Shown one piece after another: positions 11,104 through 19,088 of a DNA stretch of 20,762 nucleotides; the first letter of the stretch is position 1, and the number at the start of each line of letters is the position of its first letter. The position numbers and the translations under genes were made by a program. Below the pieces are notes generated by a model, which saw only the letters and a program-made list of their open reading frames with translations, did not search any database and was not told where the DNA came from. This DNA is from Welwitschia mirabilis (taxonomy: Eukaryota > Gnetophyta > Gnetopsida > Welwitschiales). The DNA is taken from positions 117,169,610 through 117,190,371 of the forward strand of contig JBOZIK010000001.1 in assembly GCA_051453625.1 (NCBI GenBank). The letters run 5' to 3'.

Positions 11104-11360
11104 CATTATAAGAAAAGTAGGCTTTTAAGGCACTTATTTAAATAGACACCTTAATTATAGGTCTTCTTAAGACACTTATTTTAATAAACACCTTGAATAA
11201 AAACAATAATAATGTTTTTAAGGTGTTTTTCAAAATAAATGCCTTAACATCCTTTTAAAAAGGCATTTATAAAAAAAATTCCTTAATAGTCCCTTTTTTA
11301 AAGGAATTTGTCTTAAAAATGTTGACTTTTTAAAGTGTTTTATGAAATAAACACTATAAT
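11104..11360 (+). mobile_element. CACTA (En/Spm-like) transposon terminus with subterminal hairpin repeats
   Basis: CATTATAAGAAAA at 11104-11116 resembles the plant CACTA terminal repeat (CACTACAAGAAAA type) with its third base changed. It is followed by GTAGGCTTTTAAGG and a series of related inverted units: AAGGCACTTATTT / AATAGACACCTT, AAGACACTTATTT / AATAAACACCTT, AAGGTGTTTTTCA / AAATGCCTTA, and others to about 11360. One hairpin is well preserved: AAACACCTT (11186-11194) pairs with AAGGTGTTT (11220-11228), and inside it AAAAACA pairs with TGTTTTT. Subterminal repeats of this sort are where the transposase binds in CACTA elements. No transposase gene or opposite end was found, so this is a solitary or deleted end. 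Confidence 0.6.
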
Positions 11361-11771
11361 AGCTAAGTTTAAATACAACCGACGTGTCCTTGTAAAGAAT
11401 AAAATGATTAAAGCATGATTTTTTTGCAAACACATATCACAACATGTGTTTTGTCTGCCTCTAATTTGGGAATATTATTCTTCATGGTAGTTATTTCAAA
11501 TGATTGAAAATATTGAAGAAGGAAACCCGCATTAAAACCTTGAAGAAGAAAGCCCACCTCTTCACTTGCAAAATTGTTTTTTTTTTTTTTGTTTACTTCC
11601 TATCTAAGATTACTTATTTGCTCATGAAATCATTCAATCAGTCTCTATCCACTTCCAAATTTGAGCTTATTAAAGGTTATACTTTCTAAAAATCCACATC
11701 TCCATTTAGAGTTGACCTTTAAACTTTCAGAACTTTAGTAGATGAGAGGCAAATTTAGATTTTTGCACTAC
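11361..11771. other. non-coding flank of element C
   Basis: No gene is recognised. A short open stretch at 11504-11689 is Lys/Phe-rich and shows no motif. A poly-T run lies at 11577-11590. CACTACAAGAG immediately precedes the element C insertion. Confidence 0.45.
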
Positions 11772-11776
11772 AAGAG

Positions 11777-12212
11777 TGTAATGATTACTTGAAATACAAA
11801 ACTTAATATCTAGCTATAATAGACTTTAATCAAGCATAAATCCACTTTTGAGGTATTATTCTATTAACAAAAGTCTATCTACTAGAAAATTATAATCACA
11901 GTCCACTTAATACATGGTAATGGATAAACAGCAAATCAAGGAAATGTCTCTAGGAAAAAACAAAGAAGAACATAGAGAATAGAGAAGAAAGAGAGAATAT
12001 GGAGAGAATAGAGAGAATCTTGATAACAAATTCCACATCATTGTTTTTCCTTTCCTTTATCAGCAAATATTCCTTCTCAATCTCTGAAACGTACTAGTAT
12101 TGTGATGATACATTAGCTCCTCCTAACTAAATTTTGTACCTTATCCTTATTCCTTAGATCGCCAGCCATCTGTCCTCTCTCAACCTCAGGAAATTCATTC
12201 ATATGCATGACA
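11777..12212 (-). repeat. 3' LTR of element C
   Basis: 436 bases, TG...CA, matching 16276-16718 along its whole length apart from a few small indels. The largest is about 11-19 bases near 11945, where the 5' copy has extra sequence. In element sense it follows the polypurine tract. It has lost several CpG sites still present in the 5' copy (for example GGCGACACG in the 5' LTR is GATGATACA here). Confidence 0.92.
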
Positions 12213-12226
12213 TTACCCTCCTCATC
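12213..12226 (-). other. polypurine tract of element C
   Basis: In element sense GATGAGGAGGGTAA abuts the LTR start TGTCATG. It is the expected plus-strand primer site and fixes the inner boundary of the 3' LTR. Confidence 0.8.
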
Positions 12227-13400
12227 AAGATGGACCTTGTCCTTAAGGTCAATGTCAAAATTTATAAGTGGGAGCCAAATGAATTGCTAATAAGGATCTC
12301 CATGACAGGGTTTTAATAAAGAAATATGAAAACTGGATGAATCCTTATATGTAAAGGAAGATCCAAGTGATATGCTATTGTATCAATGTGAGCCAAAACT
12401 TTAAATGGGCCAAAATAATGCATGCTAAGGTTTTAATTGCACTATAGACACAAAGAATATTGTCTGTAAGGTTGCAACTTAATAAATACATAATCTTCCA
12501 CATTGAATTATAACTTAGTATGCTTGCAGTCTGCAAAAGTTTTCATACGAAGCTAAGCCTTAGTGGGATTGCCTTTCAATGAAGAAAGAAGGTGATCACG
12601 TTGTAAAAGTCATTCTTGAACATTATAAGAAGTATTATTCTAGAAAGATGCATGAATAATGGATGGAGGATCTCTATCATAAATGACCTTAAATGGTGTC
12701 ATTCCAATAGAAGTTTGAAAGGAAGTATTATGCTAGTACTTGGCTCATGGTAGGCATGAAACCTAAAGATGTGGTTGCTCTCACATAAAACATTGGAGAT
12801 AGATCTCAATACACTTATTGACAGCTTCAAATTAACCATTAGTTTGGTGATGATAAGTTAAGCTCATACTCAATTTAGTACCCTAAAGCTTGAAACGATG
12901 CTACCAAAATGAACTAGTAAACACCTTATCACAGTCAGAGATAATTAATGTAGGTATACCATGTAATTTAACCACTGTATGTAGAAAAACATCAGCTACT
13001 TAAGAAGCAGTGAAAGAAGATTGTAGTGGTGCAAAATGTCCAAACTTAGACAAGTGATCAACAATCACAAAAATAATAGTGTAACCCTTGGAAAGAGGAA
13101 GTCTAGTAATAAAATCCCTGGCTATGTCCTCCCAAACCTGATTTAGAATTGGTAAAGGACTCTGTAAGCCTACTAGTGAAGTTTGAAGATGTTTGGCCCT
13201 CTGACAGACTTGACATGATTTGATGAATTCCTTAATATCAACTCGCATTCCCTTCCAAACAAAATAAGTCACAATTCTCGCAAGTAAATGATGAAAACCA
13301 GAATGTACCCCAATGGTTGAAGAATGATACTCTTGTAAAATCATCGAAATTATTTCTTGATGTTCTAGTGGAATGACTAAACAATTATGTGAGAATAATA
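12213..13400 (-). pseudogene. integrase relic (element C)
   Basis: This enzyme would join the cDNA to host DNA. An uninterrupted 114-codon piece (13344-13000) holds the zinc-binding HHCC domain, with H7, H14, C44 and C47 in YHSSTIGVHSG and SCQVCQ, then the start of the catalytic core with VWEDIARDFI (first Asp at residue 77) and IVDHLSKFGHF. After a stop the same frame continues with LHGIPTLIISDCD (second Asp at about 12936), FTSSFW and IEIYL (candidate Glu). Further down are GPFKVLAHID, IAYHLDLP and IHPVF of the C-terminal domain. A frameshift near 12320 leads to a tail with DIDLKDKVHL and EEGNVM running into the polypurine tract. The usual SDRD reads SDCD, an Arg-to-Cys change. Several stops make it inactive. 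Confidence 0.92.
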
Positions 13401-13519
13401 ATCCATCTCGAATGGATTGGTTAGGAAAAGTATGTGGAGCTTTCTAAAATTGATCAAGCATCTTTTGTAATGAATGAGAATCTAAAAGGGCACTTCGGAT
13501 ATCAGTTAAAATAGAATAA

Positions 13520-13945
13520 TGTAAACTTGATAGTGCCATATGACAAACTCTGGATAAGGCATTAACAACATTATTTGTAGGTCCATGTTTATATTCAATA
13601 GAATAAGAAAATCCAAGTAATTTAGGCAGCCATGCTTGTTATTCTAGAGTTTGGATTACTTGGTTATGTAAATGTTTGAGACTCCTCTGATTTGTATAGA
13701 TAATGAAATGATGGCCAATTAAATAATGCTTGAATTTTGCAACAACCTTAGTAATAGCATAAGGTTCCCTAACATAAGCCGATTAGCTTTGCATTCTAGG
13801 GGACAGCTTCTTAGAAAAATAAGCAATTGGGTATCCTTCTTGAGAAAGTATAGCATCTATGCCCACACCTAAAGCATCAGTTTCTAAAATAAAGTGCTTA
13901 GAAAAATTAGGAAGTGCTAAAATAGGAGCTTACAACAAAGCACTT
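13520..13945 (-). pseudogene. RNase H relic (element C)
   Basis: RNase H degrades the RNA strand of the RNA:DNA hybrid. It lies in the same frame as the second half of RT and the integrase. Motifs in order: [17 protein letters not shown] (catalytic Asp at 13876-13878), [31 protein letters not shown] (the Glu of the REP segment), YTNQRSLKHL, and at the end KHGPTNNVVNALSR. In the last motif the usual Asp of the ADALSR segment is Asn. The TNQ position is normally TDH, so another catalytic Asp has become Asn. There are two in-frame TAA stops at positions where the family has Gln. Confidence 0.88.
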
Positions 13946-13959
13946 TTTAAAGTGTTAAA

Positions 13960-14790
13960 TGCAGATTGTGCTGTAGGTGACTAATTAAATTTATCCTTCT
14001 AAAGTAAATCTGTCAAAGGAGCAGCAATAGAAGCATATTGTATTATACATCTTCAATAATAACTTAACAAACCCAAAAATTCTCTTAAACGGGTAATATT
14101 TTGTGGTGTGGACCAATCACATCAAGCTTGTAATTTATTTGGATCCATTGCAACACCATGACCTGAAACAACATGGCCTAAATAATCAACCTTATTTTGA
14201 CCAAATCAGCACTTGGAAAGTTTAGCATAGAGTTGATTGTGTTGTTAAACATTGAAGTATTAATGTCAAATGCTCCAAATGAATCAACCAGGCAAGGCTG
14301 TATGTTAGAATATCATCAAGAAAAACTAATACAAATTTTCAAAGATAACGCCGAAAAACATCATTCATAAGAGTTGAAATGTTGTATGAGCATTTGTCAA
14401 ACCGAAAGGCATAACAACCCATTCATAATGTCCATTATGAGTTCTAAAGATTGTCTTATACATATCTTCTAGTTTAACTAAAATCTGATGATAACCAGCC
14501 CACAAATCCAACTTAGAAAAAAATACAGAACTTTCAATTCATCTAAAAGCTCATCAACAATTAGAGTAGGAAATGAATCCTTAATTGTGGCAGCATTAAG
14601 TGCTCTATAATCAGTACGAAAACACCAAGAGCCATCTTTCTTTTTGACCAGTAAAACCGGTGCAGAAAATGGAGATGTACTAGGTTGTATTAACCTTTCA
14701 GTAAGCATTTCATTAACCATATGTTCTATTTCCAACTTCTAAGCAAAAGGGTGTCAATAAGGTTTAACTTTTATTGGATTAGTACCCTCT
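13960..14790 (-). pseudogene. reverse transcriptase relic (element C)
   Basis: The RNA-dependent DNA polymerase of the element. An 85-codon open piece (14735-14478) contains [33 protein letters not shown] and [12 protein letters not shown], the fingers and first palm motifs. A frameshift in an A-run near 14515-14524 moves reading into the frame that carries [10 protein letters not shown], then [10 protein letters not shown] near 14400. The catalytic motif FLDDIL lies near 14309-14323 with both Asp codons (14312-14317) intact. Beyond it the thumb is heavily broken by stops. The order and the motif set [11 protein letters not shown] / DLWAGYHQI / PFGLTNA / FLDD are those of Ty3/Gypsy RT. Confidence 0.93.
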
Positions 14791-14989
14791 TTTAATGGAA
14801 TATGATGGTTATGAGATCTAGTTGGAGGAAGTCATTTAGGCATTTCAAATACTGAAGTGCAAGCACCCAAGATATCAACTAAATCAGCAGGCCAAGAGTC
14901 ATTACAAATAAAAGAGCTATCCTTTGAAGACTCAAATGCATAATATGAAAATATATACATTTTAGAAATTTGATCAGTAGTAGTAAATC

Positions 14990-15475
14990 ATTTAAAATGA
15001 TTAAAATGAGCTACCTGAGGAACCAAGGATTTGTGGCCCTGAAGAGTAATAAAGTCACTGCCATTATAAAATTTGATACAGGCTGAACTATAATCAATGA
15101 TATAAGGGTCGAGAGTAGCTAACCACGAAGCACCAATAACCACCTTGGAGCCCGACACTGGTAAAATATATCTAGAAAAGTAATGATATGACCTATGATA
15201 TGAACTAATAAATCAGGAATAAGTCCTTTAGCTTGCAAGAAATATCCATCACCCACCATGACTTTTATATGAAAAGTTAGTTTAGTATAAATTAAGAATT
15301 TGTGCCAAATGAGGTTGGATAAAGCTATCAGAGCTTCCTCCATCTAATAAGACATGTATAGGTTTACCAGCAATAGAACCTTGAAAATGAATTGTGACAC
15401 TACCAGGAAATCCGCGATATGCATGTAAAGAAAGATAATGAAAAGATAAATAAGAATTGCTATCATTCACCTATA
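14990..15475 (-). pseudogene. aspartic protease relic (element C)
   Basis: The gag-pol processing protease. The open piece 15470-15282 reads FQGSIAGKPIHVLLDGGSSDSFIQ, with the active site as D-G-G where D-S/T-G is commonest; related plant elements may carry DGG, so this need not be a defect. A frameshift near 15285 separates it from the distal part, where another frame reads LPVSGSKVVIGASWLATL and later FITLQGHKS at about 15060-15170. The distal part is the strand-plus-helix end of the retropepsin fold and the linker to RT. Confidence 0.85.
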
Positions 15476-15489
15476 GGAAATCTATGATG

Positions 15490-16117
15490 GGGTTTAGATC
15501 AGCAACTCTTCATCTAGATCAAAAAGCATCAGTTGCTTGTTGGGATACTTATGATTCCACGTATACTTCTCATCATAGGTAAAACAAAGATCTTTTTCTC
15601 ACCAAAGCTGTTGCTCTACTAGAGAAATTTGTCTGATTGATGGTGTAGGTTTAGAAACAAGCGTCAATAGTAAAGGTGGTGTAGATATCGATATGGAAGC
15701 TGCAGAAGATGAAGACGGAATACTTGAATATTTGGAAGGCTGATGAAGATTGGGCTTCAGTGAAGAAACAGAAAAGCCCAAAGTAATCTTTTCATCAAAT
15801 AATTAGGCCAAAGCTACAACTTTAAGAAGAGAAGGTGAAGACTGGGCCAGAACATCCCTTCTAATATTCTCTTTAAGCCTACTTACAAAACAATCCAGCA
15901 AAGTAATGTCAGAAAGCCCATTACTCCAATTTGCCAACACCATGAATTGATTATAGTAGTCTGCTACAGAACCCTTTTGAATTAGTTTAAACAACTGAGC
16001 ATGAGGACTGTCAAAAGGATAAGGCACAAATTATTCTTTAATGACACGATCTCAGGCTGACCATGATGGTATTTGATTGGCTTTTCGAAGCATTTGGTAC
16101 CACAGTATGACAAGAGT
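15490..16117 (-). pseudogene. gag relic (element C)
   Basis: The capsid and nucleocapsid precursor. The frame opens in mid-domain with LWYQMLRKA (about 16105), then two stops, then a 75-codon open piece (16027-15803, starting at a GTG) with PHAQLFKLIQKGSVADYYNQ, DCFVSRLKENIRRDV and ALA. These are the retrotransposon gag fold motifs. After one stop the same frame runs through a Ser/Pro-rich linker (15781-15599). A zinc-knuckle region near 15520-15585 follows, LCFTYDEKY...HKY, in which two of the three Cys expected of the family are Tyr. The N-terminal third is missing. Stops fall where the family has Trp, Gln or Arg. Confidence 0.87.
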
Positions 16118-16199
16118 CTTTAAAATTAACTGATTCAATAGTTAGACATTCAGTATCAAGAGTTTGATTAGTAAGAAAAATATTGCTTAGCTCAAAATA

Positions 16200-16275
16200 A
16201 CTAGTTAAGAGGAACATAGAGAATAGAGAGGAAACCAGCAATGTGAATCTATTTCGAGAAAAAAACAGAACTTAA
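16200..16275 (-). repeat. rearranged LTR-like fragment in the leader of element C
   Basis: Just inside the 5' LTR, where a tRNA primer-binding site should start, the sequence repeats part of the LTR. GAGGAACATAGAGAATAGAGAG (about 16209) and GAAACCAGCAATGTGAATCT (about 16231) match AGAAGAACATAGAGGATAGAGAG and GAAACTAGCAATTTAAATCT of the LTR (about 16440-16500), but in swapped order. No primer-binding site complementary to initiator tRNA-Met or another common primer was found. Confidence 0.6.
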
Positions 16276-16718
16276 TGTAATGGTTACCTGCAATACAGAA
16301 CTTAATATCAAGCTATAATAAACTTTAATCAAGCATAAATCCACTTCTGAGGTATTATTCTATTAACAAAAGTCTATCCACCAGAAAATTATAATCATAG
16401 TCCACTCAATACATGATAATGGATAAACAACAAATTAAGGAAACTAGCAATTTAAATCTGTTTCTAGAAAAAAACAAAGAAGAACATAGAGGATAGAGAG
16501 AAAAGAGAGAACAGGGAGAGAACAGACAATCTTGATAACAAATTCCATACCGTTTTTTTCCCTCTCCTCCATCCACAAATATTCCTTCTCAATCTTTAAA
16601 ACATACTAGTATTGTGGCGACACGTTGGCTCCTCCTAACTAATTTTTGTATCTTGTCCCTTGGATCGCCAGCCACCTGTCCTCTCTCAACCTCAGGAAAT
16701 TCATTCATACGCATGACA
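16276..16718 (-). repeat. 5' LTR of element C
   Basis: 443 bases, TG...CA, with the same ends as the copy at 11777-12212. In element sense it is the upstream LTR and would hold the promoter. It keeps more CpG sites than its partner. An ACAGAACTTAAT repeat occurs both across its inner edge (16266-16277) and again at about 16285-16296. Confidence 0.92.
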
Positions 16719-16723
16719 AAGAG

Positions 16724-17545
16724 TTGTCGTCCTTATTCTCTGCAAGAGGTCCAGAACAAAACAAAAACAGACATGTAGAAAGGCTAATCTTCTTTTAGAC
16801 AAGCCTCATGTTGCAGGTAGGGTTTGTGAAAAAAGCCACTACAGAAGCTTTCAATGTGAAGCATGGCATGACTTAATGTCAGTTAATGGACAATAAGAAT
16901 AAAAAATACAAAGCAAATATTTTCCAAGATTAAAACAGAGTATATTTAAAGCACATTGGAAGAAAACAAAAAGTTGTAATATACTACCTTACAACATCCA
17001 CCCGTCGAGCTCCATCGGTGAACAGGTTAGGTTTTATGTTTTCATATTATTTTGTATAACATTTTTGTAAGTTTTTCATGGTGTTTTTCCTTCTCAACGG
17101 TAGTGTTTCTCTTTCTCAACAATGATGTTTTCATGTTAAAGTATTTTAACTGGTAGTTTTTTATATTTTTTGTAATAGATTTTATATGTGTTTCAAGTTT
17201 AATATATTTATTTTAGGTTTATTCTCTGAAAATAGAGACACAAGTTTTGTTTGTTGTTGTTTGTTTTGGTATTAAGTGTTTTTGAATTCTGCAATGTTTC
17301 ACTTATGTTTTTTATTTCTTTTATTATTGCATTTTATGTGTAGGTTCTAATATCCATTTTTCACTGTGATGCCCTTAATTCTTCACCTTGTAGAGCCTGT
17401 TGTAATTTGGATGATCCTTCTTTCTGCTGTGTTTTTTGTTGCCTTTGCTCTGTGTTAGTATTCTGTGGACGATGCCTCATTTTTTATCCTCGATGCCTCT
17501 TCTCAGTTCATTGCTCTTTTGCCCTTGCTTGATGATTTTACAAAT
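16724..17545. other. unassigned stretch with exon-like patches
   Basis: No protein family was recognised. A CpG-containing patch at 16993-17024 stands out from the AT-rich surroundings. On the plus strand it ends CAG|GTTAGG like a splice donor. On the minus strand it has ATG at 17015 followed by eight codons and GTAAGG. At 17391-17545 the plus strand is less AT-rich and carries short hydrophobic open stretches (for example VVIWMILLSAVFFVAFALC and, in another frame, DDASFFILDASSQFIALL), ending in a gap. These may be exons of one or more host genes, or chance. Confidence 0.3.
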
Positions 17546-17615
17546 NNNNNNNNNNNNNNNNNNNNNNNNNNNNNNNNNNNNNNNNNNNNNNNNNNNNNNN
17601 NNNNNNNNNNNNNNN
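17546..17615. other. assembly gap (70 N)
   Basis: Unknown bases. Open frames crossing it are not evidence of a gene. Confidence 1.
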
Positions 17616-17869
17616 AAAGGTGTTTCAATACATGGATAAAATTATAGCAATTGTTTAGGAGATATTTGGATATGCAAATAAAAAGATCTCTGTAATACAT
17701 AACTGACATGTTCTTATTTTGTCCTCTGTCATCCTTTCAATTGTTGTTCTGTTGGTTGTTCTTGAAAGCGTACATGATGGAAACCACTCTAAGCATATGT
17801 TAGAAGAAGGATACTTGACCAACTGAGAGATGGGACTGATACATTGGATGTTGAACTTACTCGTAGCTC
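17616..17869. other. unassigned stretch between gaps
   Basis: A plus-strand open piece at about 17798-17869 reads VRRRILDQLRDGTDTLDVEL and runs into the next gap. It looks protein-like in composition but was not recognised. No splice sites could be fixed. Confidence 0.25.
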
Positions 17870-18480
17870 NNNNNNNNNNNNNNNNNNNNNNNNNNNNNNN
17901 NNNNNNNNNNNNNNNNNNNNNNNNNNNNNNNNNNNNNNNNNNNNNNNNNNNNNNNNNNNNNNNNNNNNNNNNNNNNNNNNNNNNNNNNNNNNNNNNNNNN
18001 NNNNNNNNNNNNNNNNNNNNNNNNNNNNNNNNNNNNNNNNNNNNNNNNNNNNNNNNNNNNNNNNNNNNNNNNNNNNNNNNNNNNNNNNNNNNNNNNNNNN
18101 NNNNNNNNNNNNNNNNNNNNNNNNNNNNNNNNNNNNNNNNNNNNNNNNNNNNNNNNNNNNNNNNNNNNNNNNNNNNNNNNNNNNNNNNNNNNNNNNNNNN
18201 NNNNNNNNNNNNNNNNNNNNNNNNNNNNNNNNNNNNNNNNNNNNNNNNNNNNNNNNNNNNNNNNNNNNNNNNNNNNNNNNNNNNNNNNNNNNNNNNNNNN
18301 NNNNNNNNNNNNNNNNNNNNNNNNNNNNNNNNNNNNNNNNNNNNNNNNNNNNNNNNNNNNNNNNNNNNNNNNNNNNNNNNNNNNNNNNNNNNNNNNNNNN
18401 NNNNNNNNNNNNNNNNNNNNNNNNNNNNNNNNNNNNNNNNNNNNNNNNNNNNNNNNNNNNNNNNNNNNNNNNNNNNNNNN
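17870..18480. other. assembly gap (611 N)
   Basis: Unknown bases. Confidence 1.
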
Positions 18481-18890
18481 TGGGTTTGGTTGATGGTGAA
18501 CACTTTCAATATTAAATGTACCAGGCCATTTTTGTAGGCATATAAGTTTCTATTTTCTTTTCCTTGATATAAGTAAACCTTCCAAAGATATTTCCTGTAT
18601 TTCCAATATCTTATCTATATCTAGGGTTTGAAAGTGCCTATTTACCATTCAAATTATGCCTTTTAATAAATGTTATTTGTCATCATTTTGCAATGGTAAA
18701 TTGATCATTGTGTAAATGTACTAGCACTTAGTAGATTCCCAATGCATGGTCCTTCTAGACCAATGGTACTTCTATCTGAGAAGGTTAGCCTTTTATCGAT
18801 TCAATTAATCTGAAGGATCCCTTACTACAAACCATATTATCATAGTGGGCAGGAGACTTAGCCATCAAGGAGTGCCAAACACAGCAATAG
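18481..18890. other. non-coding or unassigned stretch
   Basis: No gene, RNA or transposon end was recognised on either strand. Open stretches are under 30 codons. Confidence 0.4.
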
Positions 18891-19088
18891 TCAAGCCATA
18901 GAGTAGCAGAAGAGGAGAAGAAAGGAATAGATGACCTTGAGAGAAGCCTCTCATCAGTATTAGAAGGCCAAGATATTGCTCTCCTTGGCCACTACTTCTC
19001 AAGATTCTTTTACTTATCTGTGTGTCTCATATCTGTCTACATGGTGTTGGAATTTAATGGACAAGATGGCTTGCCCAAATTATTCTAA
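18891..19088 (+). other. 66-codon open stretch without start, unassigned
   Basis: The frame runs from just after a TAG at 18888 to a TAA at 19086-19088, with a charged first part (VAEEEKKGIDDLERSL) and a hydrophobic middle (FYLSVCLISVYMVLEF) that could be one membrane segment. The only ATG is late. A splice acceptor-like TAG/CAG lies at 18901-18910. I do not recognise the family. A run of this length can occur by chance, so it is recorded only as a candidate exon. Confidence 0.2.

Larger units (their letters stand above)
11772..16723 (-). mobile_element. Ty3/Gypsy LTR retrotransposon, degenerate (element C), with 5-bp target duplication
   Basis: The element proper spans 11777-16718 (about 4.94 kb) and reads on the minus strand: LTR, gag, protease, RT, RNase H, integrase, polypurine tract, LTR. 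Both LTRs begin TGTAATG and end CATGACA on the plus strand, and AAGAG occurs exactly outside each end (11772-11776 and 16719-16723). That is the direct duplication made by integrase on insertion. Domain order with integrase last defines Ty3/Gypsy. Every coding domain carries stops or frameshifts, so it is non-autonomous. The LTRs differ at roughly one base in ten by hand alignment, mostly by transitions, so the insertion is not recent. Similarity of the C-terminal tail to chromoviruses is noted, but a chromodomain is not visible. Confidence 0.93.

Noticed and set aside
11230-11433. 67-codon minus-strand frame as a gene
   Set aside because: It runs through the CACTA subterminal hairpin repeats, and its Lys/Phe/Leu-rich composition follows from those repeats.
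11765-11776. CACTACAAGAG as a CACTA terminus at the insertion site of element C
   Set aside because: After removing element C the sequence continues as AGTTGTCG without the A-run and subterminal repeats of a CACTA element; probably chance.
16086-16102. TGGTACCAAATGCTTCG on the minus strand as a tRNA primer-binding site
   Set aside because: It matches a primer site only partly, lies 174 bp inside the LTR and falls within gag coding sequence (WYQMLR), so it is better explained as gag.
16038-16241. 67-codon minus-strand frame as a separate gene
   Set aside because: It overlaps the gag relic in another frame and runs across the rearranged LTR fragment; it is a shadow frame.
17655-18537. Open frames of 223-284 codons
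   Set aside because: Most of their length is the 611-N gap; the sequenced ends show no recognisable domain.
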